Positions 1 through 6,403 of a stretch of 7,237 nt of DNA are shown here, piece by piece. The stretch is from Desulfobacteraceae bacterium (GTDB taxonomy: Bacteria > Desulfobacterota > DSM-4660 > Desulfatiglandales > Desulfatiglandaceae): the NCBI GenBank assembly GCA_020349865.1, contig CP070700.1:4415486-4422722 (forward strand). Reading direction: 5' to 3'. Positions within the stretch are counted from its first letter, which is position 1. Each line of letters opens with the position of its first letter. The notes beneath the pieces are model-generated. The model saw only the letters and a program-made list of their open reading frames with translations. It was not told the DNA's origin and did no database searches. A program made the translations under genes and the position numbers.

Positions 1-322
1 GAAGGAAGGAGTCTCAACCCTCACCTGCCCAATGAAAAAAGGCAGGATTGACTTGGTGGCCTTAATAGGTGTATTGGAGAAAATGTCGGTGAGCAGCCTG
101 CTGGTGGAGGGTGGCGCTTCAATTACGGGTTCATTGCTCCGGGAAAAACTGGTTGATAAATTCTATATTTTCGTAGCACCTAAGATTCTTGGTGGGGAAG
201 ACGGTATTGCCATGGCGGCAGGCCCAGGAGCGAAGAGGATTGATGAATGCCTGTCCCTCAAAGATATTCAGGTCAAAAGATTTGGCGATGATATCCTCGT
301 GGCAGGTTATCCAGATTATTAG
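1..322 (+). CDS. ribD: RibD, C-terminal end (5-amino-6-(5-phosphoribosylamino)uracil reductase domain), partial
   Basis: The frame is open from the left edge (first full codon at base 2) to TAG at 320-322, giving about 106 residues, so the gene begins upstream of the window. The visible part matches the end of the RibD reductase domain. It contains 'SLLVEGGASITGSLL', the NADPH/substrate-site glycine-rich segment of this family, then 'LVDKFYIFVAPKILGG', and it closes with 'DDILVAGYPDY'. Bifunctional RibD deaminates and then reduces the pyrimidine intermediate of riboflavin synthesis in the cytoplasm. The deaminase domain is expected upstream and cannot be seen. The ATG at 32 is an internal Met, not a start, because family-like sequence precedes it. 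The next gene is ribE, after an unusually long 234-base gap. A stand-alone reductase (RibG-like) cannot be excluded from this fragment. Confidence 0.93.
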   Translation, partial: KEGVSTLTCPMKKGRIDLVALIGVLEKMSVSSLLVEGGASITGSLLREKLVDKFYIFVAPKILGGEDGIAMAAGPGAKRIDECLSLKDIQVKRFGDDILVAGYPDY

Positions 323-396
323 GTTCTTGTATCGTAAATTCGGGTACTTAAAATACTTTAGTGGTAGACTCGCGGGGGAGCTCGCATTTAGTGTCA

Positions 397-479
397 GGTT
401 CAAGGCACAAGGCGTAAGGCATATGAGAATAGTACGCCATCTTTCTTTTTCTTAAATCTTTTGCCTGCCGCCTTGGGCC
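397..479. repeat. Heptad-phased inverted microrepeat (ribD–ribE gap)
   Basis: The left arm at 397-424 reads as 7-base units GGTTCAA, GGCACAA, GGCGTAA, GGCATAT. The right arm at 459-479 reads TTTTGCC, TGCCGCC, TTGGGCC, which on the complementary strand is GGCCCAA, GGCGGCA, GGCAAAA. The two arms are therefore inverted copies of the same kind of unit, in the same 7-base phase, separated by about 35 bases. No gene of convincing length lies in the 323-556 gap. The function is unknown. It resembles degenerate intergenic repeats such as STRR or MITE remnants. Confidence 0.6.
411..450 (+). terminator. Possible intrinsic terminator after ribD
   Basis: GGCGTA (411-416) is perfectly complementary to TACGCC (433-438). 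It is followed by a pyrimidine tract, ATCTTTCTTTTTC. The stem is only 6 bp and the 16-base loop is large, and the hairpin lies inside the heptad repeat, so it may be incidental. If real, it would separate ribD transcription from ribE and fit the TATAAT box further down. Confidence 0.3.
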
Positions 480-533
480 ATTTCAATACTTCCCTGGCTT
501 TAGGTAGGGGAGTAGGTTTTATCGGTCCAACAA

Positions 534-539
534 TATAAT
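534..539 (+). promoter_or_regulatory. Candidate -10 box for ribE
   Basis: A perfect TATAAT lies 17 bases upstream of the ribE ATG. A start of transcription about 7 bases after the box would give a leader of only about 11 bases. No good -35 hexamer is seen 16-18 bases upstream (the region reads AGTAGG), and the gap is AT-rich here, so chance is possible. It fits the absence of a Shine-Dalgarno sequence before ribE. Confidence 0.3.
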
Positions 540-556
540 ATACGAAACACTAATAA

Positions 557-1216
557 ATGTTCACTGGATTAATAGAAGGTATTGGGAAAGTGAAGGTCGT
601 TAGACGTCTCCATGATGACATGGAGCTGACCATTGCGCCGCTTTTCCAAATGACCGACTGCCGCGTGGGAGACAGTATTTCCCTTGACGGAGTCTGTCTC
701 ACCGTTACGGATGTGTCAGAGGGTTCTCTCCGCATGGATGTTTCCGGAGAAACAGTCTCCGTAAGCACCATAAGTCTGCTGAGACAAGGTGATATGGTGA
801 ATTTGGAGCGGGCCATGCGGTTGACAGATCGCTTAGGGGGGCATTTAGTTTCAGGCCATGTGGACTGTATTGGTAAGATACTGAAAAAGGAATCGCAACA
901 GAAATCATGGCGATTAAGAATAGGAATAGACGAGAGATTATCACGCTATACCATTGAAAAAGGATCTGTTGCGGTAGAAGGGATCAGTTTGACTATCAAC
1001 CAATGTGAAAAAAGGTTTTTTGAAGTAACCATCATTCCCCAGACTGCTCGGGAGACGACGCTTTTGAGAAAAAAGGTGGGGGATCTGGTCAATATAGAAA
1101 CAGATTTGATCGGGAAATATGTTGAGAGGTTTTTTTTAAAAGAAAGGTCAGCGCAAAAAAACGAACAATCTGGCGTTGACATGGAAATGCTCATAAAACA
1201 AGGGTTTGGTGATTAA
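557..1216 (+). CDS. ribE: Riboflavin synthase, alpha chain
   Basis: This enzyme dismutates two 6,7-dimethyl-8-ribityllumazine molecules to riboflavin plus the pyrimidine precursor, the last step of the pathway, in the cytoplasm. The 219-residue product is close to the family's usual ~200-215. It starts with the hallmark MFTGLIE and has two lumazine-binding barrels. The first spans about 1-96 with 'SISLDGVCLTV' (40-50). The second starts at 'GGHLVSGHVD' (94-103) and has the counterpart 'GSVAVEGISLTI' (136-147). 'IPQTARETTLL' (160-170) and 'VNIETDLIGKYVERF' (178-192) follow, then a polar tail ending in a C-terminal helix. The start is fixed by MFTGLIE, although no Shine-Dalgarno sequence precedes it (AACACTAATAAATG). 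Its TAA is one base before the ribBA ATG, so the two are probably co-translated. The gene is called ribE or ribC depending on the species. Confidence 0.97.
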   Translation: MFTGLIEGIGKVKVVRRLHDDMELTIAPLFQMTDCRVGDSISLDGVCLTVTDVSEGSLRMDVSGETVSVSTISLLRQGDMVNLERAMRLTDRLGGHLVSGHVDCIGKILKKESQQKSWRLRIGIDERLSRYTIEKGSVAVEGISLTINQCEKRFFEVTIIPQTARETTLLRKKVGDLVNIETDLIGKYVERFFLKERSAQKNEQSGVDMEMLIKQGFGD

Positions 1217-1220
1217 AATG
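1208..1220 (+). promoter_or_regulatory. RBS deciding the ribBA start
   Basis: GGTGAT at 1208-1213 matches the 3' half of the anti-Shine-Dalgarno complement (AAGGAGGTGAT) and sits 4 bases before ATG 1218-1220. In-frame TTG (1206) and GTG (1209) overlap this site and would add only four residues lacking family similarity, so ATG 1218 is preferred. The RBS overlaps the last codons and stop of ribE. Confidence 0.55.
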
Positions 1221-2426
1221 CCTATTGCGCGTATTAATGAAGTACTGGAAGATCTGAGACAGGGAAAGCTGATAATCCTTGTGGATGACGACGCCAGAGA
1301 GAATGAAGGGGACCTTACTATAGCTGCTGAAAAGGTGACGCCTGAGGCTATCAATTTTATGGCCAAATACGGCCGCGGGCTCATATGTCTTGCCTTGAGT
1401 CCTGAAATTGTTGAAAGGTTAAAACTTCCTTTAATGGTCTACGACAACCGTTCACCTTACAGGACCGCTTTTACGGTTTCCGTCGAGGCGCGACAAGGGG
1501 TTACAACCGGTATTTCTGCTGCTGACAGAGCCCACACGATTCTCACCGCCGTAAGGGATGAGGCAAAGCCCGAAGACCTTGTTCAACCCGGACATGTGTT
1601 TCCGCTCAGGGCCCGAAGGGGAGGTGTCTTGTTCAGGACAGGCCAGACTGAAGGATCTGTTGATTTGGCCCGTCTTGCGGGCCTGAATGCCGCGGCAGTG
1701 ATTTGTGAGATTATGAACGAAGACGGCACCATGGCCAGGATGCCTGATCTTGAAAAATTTGCTGAAAAACACAGCATGAAGATTGCTACTGTGGCAGACA
1801 TAATTGCCTACCGGATGCGGACGGAATCTTTCGTGCACAGAGCGGCAGAGACGATCTTACCGACGCCTTTTGGCGAATTCAAGGCCATCGCCTTTTCCAA
1901 TGACATTGACGATTATGAACACCTGGCCCTGGTGAAAGGAGAGATCAATCCTGAAAAAGAAGTTATGGTGCGAGTGCATTCCGAATGCCTCACCGGGGAC
2001 GTATTCGGCTCTTACCGCTGTGATTGTGGAGAACAGCTAAAAAAAGCCATGGCCATGGTTCAAGAGGAAGGCCTGGGTGTCATATTGTATCTCCAGCAGG
2101 AAGGCAGGGGTATTGGGCTCGTAAACAAATTAAAGGCCTATGCACTTCAAGAAAAAGGGTTAGATACGGTGGAGGCCAATGAGCAGCTCGGTTTTGATCC
2201 TGATTTGAGGGACTACGGAGTAGGTGCCCAGATCCTTGCTTCCCTTGGTGTGCGCAAGATGAAGTTAGTTACCAATAATCCCAGAAAAATTGTCGGCCTG
2301 GAAGGTTATGACTTAAAGGTCACGGGTCGTGTGCCTATCGAAATCGAACCCAGGCCGGAAAACAGAAGATATCTATTAACCAAATGTGAAAAACTGGGAC
2401 ACCTTATGAAGATCCTTGAGGATTAA
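1218..2426 (+). CDS. ribBA: RibBA: bifunctional 3,4-dihydroxy-2-butanone-4-phosphate synthase / GTP cyclohydrolase II
   Basis: The 402-residue fusion supplies both entry branches of riboflavin synthesis. The N-terminal RibB half (about 1-203) makes dihydroxybutanone phosphate from ribulose 5-phosphate. It has the acidic active-site motif '[10 protein letters not shown]' (23-32), '[13 protein letters not shown]' (96-108), 'GHVFPLRA' (125-132) and '[12 protein letters not shown]' (163-174). The C-terminal RibA half (about 208-402) opens GTP. Its zinc site is intact at 'HSECLTGD...RCDCG' (Cys257, Cys268, Cys270), followed by 'QQEGRGIGL' (293-301), Tyr308, and Asp329 / Arg331 in 'DPDLRDYG'. One oddity: '[10 protein letters not shown]' carries Gln143 where E. 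coli RibB has the metal-ligand His (His153 by my recollection). The RibB half could be weakened, or this may be a lineage variant. ATG 1218 lies one base after the ribE stop. A terminator-like hairpin follows the gene. Confidence 0.97.
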   Translation: MPIARINEVLEDLRQGKLIILVDDDARENEGDLTIAAEKVTPEAINFMAKYGRGLICLALSPEIVERLKLPLMVYDNRSPYRTAFTVSVEARQGVTTGISAADRAHTILTAVRDEAKPEDLVQPGHVFPLRARRGGVLFRTGQTEGSVDLARLAGLNAAAVICEIMNEDGTMARMPDLEKFAEKHSMKIATVADIIAYRMRTESFVHRAAETILPTPFGEFKAIAFSNDIDDYEHLALVKGEINPEKEVMVRVHSECLTGDVFGSYRCDCGEQLKKAMAMVQEEGLGVILYLQQEGRGIGLVNKLKAYALQEKGLDTVEANEQLGFDPDLRDYGVGAQILASLGVRKMKLVTNNPRKIVGLEGYDLKVTGRVPIEIEPRPENRRYLLTKCEKLGHLMKILED

Positions 2427-2453
2427 AAATCCGGGCTGGAGAACCAGATTTTT
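2425..2453 (+). terminator. Likely intrinsic terminator after ribBA
   Basis: CTGG-AGAA-CCAG (2436-2447) forms a short GC hairpin followed by ATTTTT (2448-2453). AAAAAT at 2425-2430 can pair with that U-tract across a 5-base bulge (CCGGG). It begins at the ribBA stop codon. The 4-bp core is short, hence moderate confidence. If real, ribH would need its own promoter or read-through. Confidence 0.45.
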
Positions 2454-2474
2454 CATGTTGGAATAAACAGAAGA

Positions 2475-2495
2475 AGTGGGAATTCGGAAATCGGA
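2475..2495. repeat. Short heptad run after ribBA
   Basis: Three adjacent 7-base units, AGTGGGA, ATTCGGA and AATCGGA, lie just left of the long palindrome. The units are degenerate and few, so on their own they would be unremarkable. They are listed because the same 7-base phasing recurs at 397-479, 2656-2683 and 6313-6398. Confidence 0.35.
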
Positions 2496-2497
2496 AG

Positions 2498-2622
2498 CTA
2501 AGTCCCTCGATTCATAAATTCGATAACGTATTTATTCACTCGGGACTAAGTGTTGAGTGAGCAATTCCAAAGGTTAGACTCATAAAACATACGTTATCAT
2601 ATTTGCGAATCGAAACACTAAG
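2498..2622. repeat. Long imperfect palindrome between ribBA and ribH
   Basis: The arm 2508-2531 is the reverse complement of 2589-2612 at 20 of 24 positions, including CGATTC/GAATCG at the outer end and GATAACGTAT/ATACGTTATC at the inner end. Extending outward to 2498 and 2622 gives 26 of 34. The 57-base centre holds a second hairpin, TCACTC (2536-2541) with GAGTGA (2555-2560). An alternative pairing is AGTCCC (2501-2506) with GGGACT (2542-2547). There is no ORF inside. It could be a MITE-like element, another dispersed palindrome, or a structured leader of ribH. It does not look like an FMN riboswitch. Confidence 0.7.
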
Positions 2623-2655
2623 AAAATGAATAAATTGCGTTGTCGGATCAGATCG

Positions 2656-2683
2656 GTTTCGAGTTTTGACTTTCATCTTTAAA
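2656..2683. repeat. Heptad microrepeat just before ribH
   Basis: Four consecutive 7-base units read GTTTCGA, GTTTTGA, CTTTCAT, CTTTAAA, ending 14 bases before the ribH start. They are direct units of type (G/C)TTTNNN. The run would lie in the ribH 5' leader or promoter region. TTGACT at 2666-2671 inside it looks like a -35 box, but no -10 box follows at a proper distance. Confidence 0.45.
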
Positions 2684-2697
2684 CTATGGGGGTAAAT

Positions 2698-3165
2698 ATG
2701 CCTAAAGTCGTAGAAGGTCAGCTATCGGCGGAAGGATTTAGGTTTGGGATCATTGTAAGTCGCTTCAATGATTTTATCTGCTCAAGGCTGGTGGAAGGTG
2801 CCATGGACGCCCTTTTGAGGCATGGGGCAACTGAAGAACAAATCTCTGTCATTAAAGTGCCCGGAGCCTTTGAGATTCCTCTCACCGCAAAGAAGTTGGC
2901 TGAGAGTGGTCGGTATGATGCCGTCATATGCCTTGGTGCCGTAATCAGGGGGTCAACGCCACATTTTGATTATGTAGCTGCTGAAGTCTCAAAGGGTATC
3001 GCCAATGTTGCTTTGGAAAGTAAGGTTCCTGTTGCTTTCGGTGTACTGACAACAGATAACCTTGAACAAGCCATTGAAAGGGCAGGATCTAAATCAGGAA
3101 ATAAAGGCTATGAGGGTGCAGTGGCCGCCATTGAAATGGTCAATCTGTTTAAAGAATTGGAATAA
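2698..3165 (+). CDS. ribH: 6,7-dimethyl-8-ribityllumazine synthase
   Basis: This enzyme condenses dihydroxybutanone phosphate with the ribitylaminouracil precursor to give lumazine, the substrate of RibE. It usually assembles as pentamers or 60-mer capsids in the cytoplasm. The 155-residue length is standard. Family segments in order: '[12 protein letters not shown]' (16-27) with the aromatic substrate-stacking region, 'VPGAFEIPL' (54-62), '[16 protein letters not shown]' (78-93) carrying catalytic His89, '[20 protein letters not shown]' (111-130) with phosphate-site Arg128, and '[17 protein letters not shown]' (134-150). ATG 2698 is preferred over ATG 2686. It gives the usual MPKV start, and GGGGG at 2689-2693 then serves as the ribosome site. 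The gene is separated from ribBA by 271 bases of repeats and is followed by nusB, a common linkage. Confidence 0.97.
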   Translation: MPKVVEGQLSAEGFRFGIIVSRFNDFICSRLVEGAMDALLRHGATEEQISVIKVPGAFEIPLTAKKLAESGRYDAVICLGAVIRGSTPHFDYVAAEVSKGIANVALESKVPVAFGVLTTDNLEQAIERAGSKSGNKGYEGAVAAIEMVNLFKELE

Positions 3166-3197
3166 GGTAAGCGTATAGGGTGAGGGGGGATTGCCAT

Positions 3198-3260
3198 ATG
3201 CCTCAACTTATTTGGAACTTACTAAGAATCCAACTCGCTTGTTTTTTGAAAAATGGGTAG
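3198..3260 (+). CDS. Possible 20-codon leader ORF, Leu-rich, overlapping nusB start
   Basis: ATG 3198 opens a 20-codon ORF ending at TAG 3258-3260. It is preceded by a purine-rich GAGGGGGGA (3182-3190), a plausible ribosome site. An in-frame GTG at 3180 is an alternative start. The product begins MPQLIWNLL. Five of its 20 codons are Leu (CTT, TTA, CTA, CTC, TTG), with TTA-CTA in tandem. It overlaps the nusB start by 8 bases in another frame, and nusB itself has no Shine-Dalgarno sequence. A translational-coupling or leader-peptide role is therefore conceivable. It may equally be a chance ORF: leucine is common, and no attenuator hairpin is seen. Confidence 0.3.
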   Translation: MPQLIWNLLRIQLACFLKNG

Positions 3261-3684
3261 AAGACGAAGAGCCCGAGAGCTCGCTGTCCAGGTTCTTTTT
3301 CATTTGGAATTTAGTCATGGCGATCCTCGTGAGGTCTTTGGCCTGATATGTGAGAATTTTCGTTCACGGGAAGCAATCAGGCCTTTTTCAGCACAATTGG
3401 TTCAGGGTATTTGTGAGAATCAAGATAAACTGGACGCTCTCATTGTGGGCGCATCCAAGAACTGGCGACTGGAAAGAATGGCCCGCTTAGACAAGTGTAT
3501 ATTAAGATTGGCCGTCTTTGAGATTTTGTTTATGGAAGATATCCCGCCAAAGGTTTCCATAGACGAGGCGGTTGAAATAGGGAAAAAATTCGGAGGGGAA
3601 GATTCGGGCGGTTTTATAAATGGTGTGCTGGATAATATTTACAATATGCTGTTACAGCAAGGCCGGTTGAAAACTAATGAGTAA
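3253..3684 (+). CDS. nusB: Transcription antitermination factor NusB
   Basis: NusB binds boxA RNA together with S10 (NusE) and takes part in antitermination complexes on rRNA operons. The 143-residue product is of usual length and all helical. The N-terminal basic segment 'GRRRRARELAVQVLF' (2-16) is the RNA-contacting region. 'NWRLERMARLDKCILRLAVFEIL' (70-92), 'PPKVSIDEAVEIGKKFG' (98-114) and 'FINGVLD' (121-127) are the family hallmarks. ATG 3253 is the only plausible start, because an in-frame TGA sits at 3247-3249. The bases before it (GTTTTTTGAAAA) contain no Shine-Dalgarno sequence, so initiation may depend on upstream translation or be weak. ribH lies 87 bases upstream and leuS 44 bases downstream. 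Confidence 0.95.
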   Translation: MGRRRRARELAVQVLFHLEFSHGDPREVFGLICENFRSREAIRPFSAQLVQGICENQDKLDALIVGASKNWRLERMARLDKCILRLAVFEILFMEDIPPKVSIDEAVEIGKKFGGEDSGGFINGVLDNIYNMLLQQGRLKTNE

Positions 3685-3712
3685 CTACTCACAACTGGAA
3701 ATTACTAATTTT

Positions 3713-3718
3713 GAAGGA
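3713..3718 (+). promoter_or_regulatory. RBS of leuS
   Basis: GAAGGA lies 10 bases before ATG 3729, a somewhat long but acceptable spacing. It supports that start, which also begins the family-typical '[12 protein letters not shown]'. Confidence 0.5.
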
Positions 3719-3728
3719 ACATTGAACT

Positions 3729-6305
3729 ATGAAATATAATCCTCAGAAACTGGAAGCAAAATGGCGGGCAATCTGGGAAAAGGAGGGTTTGTTCAAAGTC
3801 GTTGAAGATCCCTTAAAAGACAAATATTACTTGCTTGAGATGTTTCCGTATCCTTCAGGTAAAATTCATATGGGGCACGTGCGAAATTATACCATTGGCG
3901 ATGTGGTGGCGCGATACAAAAGGATGTGTGGTAAGAACGTGCTTCATCCTATGGGATGGGACGCCTTTGGAATGCCTGCGGAAAATGCAGCCATAGAAAA
4001 TAATACACATCCGGCCCTGTGGACTAAAGAGAACATAGAGGTCATGAAGAACCAGCTAAAGAGAATGGGCTTTAGCTATGACTGGGATCGCGAGTTGGCC
4101 ACCTGTGACCCCGAGTATTACCGTTGGGAACAGCTTGTTTTTCTTAAGATGTATGAAAAAGGCCTGGCCTACAAAAAAAGGACCTATGTCAACTGGTGTG
4201 AAAAGTGCCAGAGCGTTCTTGCAAATGAACAGGTGGAAAACGGTTGCTGCTGGCGTCACGCCGATCAGGAAGTGGCCATTAAAGAGATGGACAGCTGGTT
4301 TTTGAAGATAACCGCTTATGCAGATGACATCCTTGACTATTGCGACAGACTTCCCGGATGGCCAGACAAGGTTCTAACAATGCAGAGGAACTGGATCGGA
4401 AAGAGCTACGGCGCTATCATCAGATTTCCAATGGTTGGCTCAGATGAAGTCATAGAGGTTTTCACAACTCGGCAGGACACGGTTTTCGGAGCAACCTTTC
4501 TTTGCTTTGCTCCCGAACACCCCATGGTTAAGGAAATGGTTGAAGGTCTGCCACAAGAGAAGGAAGTTATGGGGTTTGTAGAGCGAACCCTCAGGATGGA
4601 TACCTTTATGCGGACGGCGGACCTAACAGCCAAGGAAGGGGTTTTTACCGGCAGATATTGTCTAAATCCTGCCACCGAAGAGAAAATTCCCATTTATGTA
4701 GCCAATTTTGTGCTCTACGACTATGGCACCGGGGCCATTATGGCCGTTCCAACGCACGACCAGAGAGATTTCGAGTTTGCCAAGAAATATGGCCTCTCCC
4801 TCAGGGTGGTGATTAAACCACAGGATCAGGATCTTGATGAAGAAACCATGACAGAGGCATACGTGGATGAAGGCATCCTGGTCAATTCCGGCCCTTTTAA
4901 TGACCAGCGCAACCTTGATGCATTAGATAGCATCGCAGAATATCTGGAATCAAAAGGTCTGGGATCAAAGACAGCGAATTTCAGAATCAGGGACTGGGGC
5001 ATATCACGCCAGCGTTACTGGGGGGCTCCAATCCCGATCGTATACTGCAATAAGTGTGGTACAGTTCCGGTTCCTGAGGAGGATCTGCCGGTTATTCTTC
5101 CCCTGGATCTGGACATGAGGCCCAATGGAGGGTCCCCACTCCCATTTGAAGCGTCCTTTTATGAAACGATCTGTCCAATGTGTAAGGGAAAGGCAAAACG
5201 TGAAACAGATACTATGGACACCTTTGTGGAGTCATCGTGGTATTTTGATCGATACGCCTGCCCCGATTACAATCAGGGGCCTCTCGATCCAAAAAAGGTA
5301 GACTATTGGCTGCCTGTTGATCAATACATCGGGGGCATTGAGCATGCCATACTTCATTTACTCTATTCTCGTTTTTACACCAGAGTGCTAAGAGATTTTG
5401 GGCATTTAAAGATAACCGAACCTTTTACCAACCTGTTAACCCAGGGGATGGTTTGCAAGGAAACAGAGGAATGTCCAACTCATGGAAACCTTTATCCCTA
5501 TGAAGTAAAGTATGGCCGGTGCGTTCACTGTCAGAGCGAAGTAATGAACGGCAACACGGTAAAGATGTCAAAATCAAAGCGGAATGTAGTGGATCCCGAG
5601 GATTTGCTGGACCAATACGGTGCGGATACGGTTCGAATGTTCTGTCTCTTTGCCTCGCCACCTGAGAAAGATCTGGAGTGGAGCGATCAGGGGGTGGAAG
5701 GATCATACCGGTTTCTGAACCGTGTCTGGTGCCTTGCGGTTGATCATTTGGATGACGTCACAAAGGTACCGTCCTATGAGGGCAAAGAACTGTTGACTGG
5801 ACAAATAAAGGCCCTTAATCGAAAGACCCACCAGACAATAAAGAAAGTGACAGACGATATTGAGAATCGTTTTCACTTCAATACAGCCATTTCAGCGATT
5901 ATGGAGCTTGTCAATGAGGTCAATCAGTTCCTGAACCAGGAAGAAAAAAAGGATGATCTATCTTGGTCTGTGGTTCGGGAGGCGATAGAAGCTACTGTAG
6001 TGCTGCTTTCCCCACTGGTACCCCATATAACTGAAGAGTTGTGGAATCTGCTCGGCAATAGCGAAAGCATCTTGAAGCTCCCCTGGCCTGTTTGCCGTCC
6101 AGAGGCACTGGAAGCTGAGACAAAGCTGATCGTATTACAGGTGAACGGGAAAGTAAGAAATCGGATCCAGGTACCGGCTTCTTACAGTGAAGAGGAAATC
6201 AAGGCAGAAGCCCTTTCAGATGAGCGGGTTCAGCGGTTTATCAATGAAAAGCCGATCAAAAAAGTCATCGTTGTCCAGAAAAAGCTTGTAAACGTGGTAG
6301 TGTAG
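3729..6305 (+). CDS. leuS: Leucyl-tRNA synthetase
   Basis: This class I synthetase attaches leucine to tRNA-Leu in the cytoplasm. The 858 residues match the bacterial family. Visible in order: the HIGH-type motif 'PSGKIHMGH' (42-50); a zinc knuckle with 'CEKC' (157-160) and 'CWRH' (174-177), the last ligand being His rather than Cys; the CP1 editing domain with 'TTRQDT' (246-251) and '[15 protein letters not shown]' (333-347); a second 'CNKC'/'CPMC' pair (440-443, 482-485); '[12 protein letters not shown]' (495-506); a leucine-specific insertion rich in Cys (Cys576, Cys582, His585, Cys598, Cys601); KMSKS (612-616); the helical anticodon-binding domain; and a small C-terminal domain ending in '[14 protein letters not shown]'. 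It is intact, with no frameshift. The order leuS–lptE–holA is also that of E. coli. Confidence 0.99.
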   Translation: MKYNPQKLEAKWRAIWEKEGLFKVVEDPLKDKYYLLEMFPYPSGKIHMGHVRNYTIGDVVARYKRMCGKNVLHPMGWDAFGMPAENAAIENNTHPALWTKENIEVMKNQLKRMGFSYDWDRELATCDPEYYRWEQLVFLKMYEKGLAYKKRTYVNWCEKCQSVLANEQVENGCCWRHADQEVAIKEMDSWFLKITAYADDILDYCDRLPGWPDKVLTMQRNWIGKSYGAIIRFPMVGSDEVIEVFTTRQDTVFGATFLCFAPEHPMVKEMVEGLPQEKEVMGFVERTLRMDTFMRTADLTAKEGVFTGRYCLNPATEEKIPIYVANFVLYDYGTGAIMAVPTHDQRDFEFAKKYGLSLRVVIKPQDQDLDEETMTEAYVDEGILVNSGPFNDQRNLDALDSIAEYLESKGLGSKTANFRIRDWGISRQRYWGAPIPIVYCNKCGTVPVPEEDLPVILPLDLDMRPNGGSPLPFEASFYETICPMCKGKAKRETDTMDTFVESSWYFDRYACPDYNQGPLDPKKVDYWLPVDQYIGGIEHAILHLLYSRFYTRVLRDFGHLKITEPFTNLLTQGMVCKETEECPTHGNLYPYEVKYGRCVHCQSEVMNGNTVKMSKSKRNVVDPEDLLDQYGADTVRMFCLFASPPEKDLEWSDQGVEGSYRFLNRVWCLAVDHLDDVTKVPSYEGKELLTGQIKALNRKTHQTIKKVTDDIENRFHFNTAISAIMELVNEVNQFLNQEEKKDDLSWSVVREAIEATVVLLSPLVPHITEELWNLLGNSESILKLPWPVCRPEALEAETKLIVLQVNGKVRNRIQVPASYSEEEIKAEALSDERVQRFINEKPIKKVIVVQKKLVNVVV

Positions 6306-6312
6306 CAAAATA

Positions 6313-6398
6313 ATTGACTATTGATTATTGACGATTGACTATTTGATGATCCAGCAATTCTCTGAGAATATTCAATCATCAAACCAAGATCTTCAATC
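6313..6398. repeat. Heptad-phased inverted microrepeat (leuS–lptE gap)
   Basis: Direct 7-base units run from 6313: ATTGACT, ATTGATT, ATTGACG, ATTGACT, ATTTGAT. The opposite side reads TTCAATC (6371), ATCAAAC, CAAGATC, TTCAATC (6392-6398), again in a 7-base phase and inverted. TTTGATGAT (6342-6350) is perfectly complementary to ATCATCAAA (6375-6383), and GATTGA (6333-6338) to TCAATC (6393-6398). The apex has ATTCT/AGAAT (6357-6361, 6365-6369). The folded form is a long AT-rich hairpin without a U-tract, so it is not a standard terminator. Confidence 0.65.
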
Positions 6399-6403
6399 AA
6401 CAG

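Noticed and set aside
423..455. Small ORF of 10 codons in the ribD–ribE gap
   Set aside because: Too short, lies inside the repeat, and has no distinctive ribosome site or composition.
397..479. CRISPR array
   Set aside because: Units are 7 bases, degenerate and without spacers. No cas genes are present.
323..556. FMN riboswitch upstream of ribE
   Set aside because: I looked for the conserved RFN blocks (such as AGGGGTGCGAGTGACC-like and GATCCGGT-like segments) and saw none. The gap is repeats plus AT-rich sequence.
1034..1066. RibE 'IPQT' instead of 'IPHT' as a lost catalytic residue
   Set aside because: The position is variable in the family (E. coli has Glu there) and is not a known catalytic residue.
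1452..1838. 128-codon antisense ORF within ribBA
   Set aside because: It is the reverse-strand shadow of a strongly conserved + strand gene, with no recognisable protein features and no ribosome site I trust.
2666..2671. TTGACT as a -35 box for ribH
   Set aside because: The -10 position at 16-18 bases downstream would fall on the ribosome site (TGGGGG), with no TATAAT-like hexamer. The motif is part of a heptad run.
2427..2697. FMN riboswitch upstream of ribH
   Set aside because: The structure is a simple nested palindrome without the conserved RFN core motifs.
4464..4482. LeuRS editing motif 'TTRQDT' instead of 'TTRPDT' as an editing defect
   Set aside because: The key Thr and Asp residues remain, and the Gln form is, as far as I recall, common in related bacteria.
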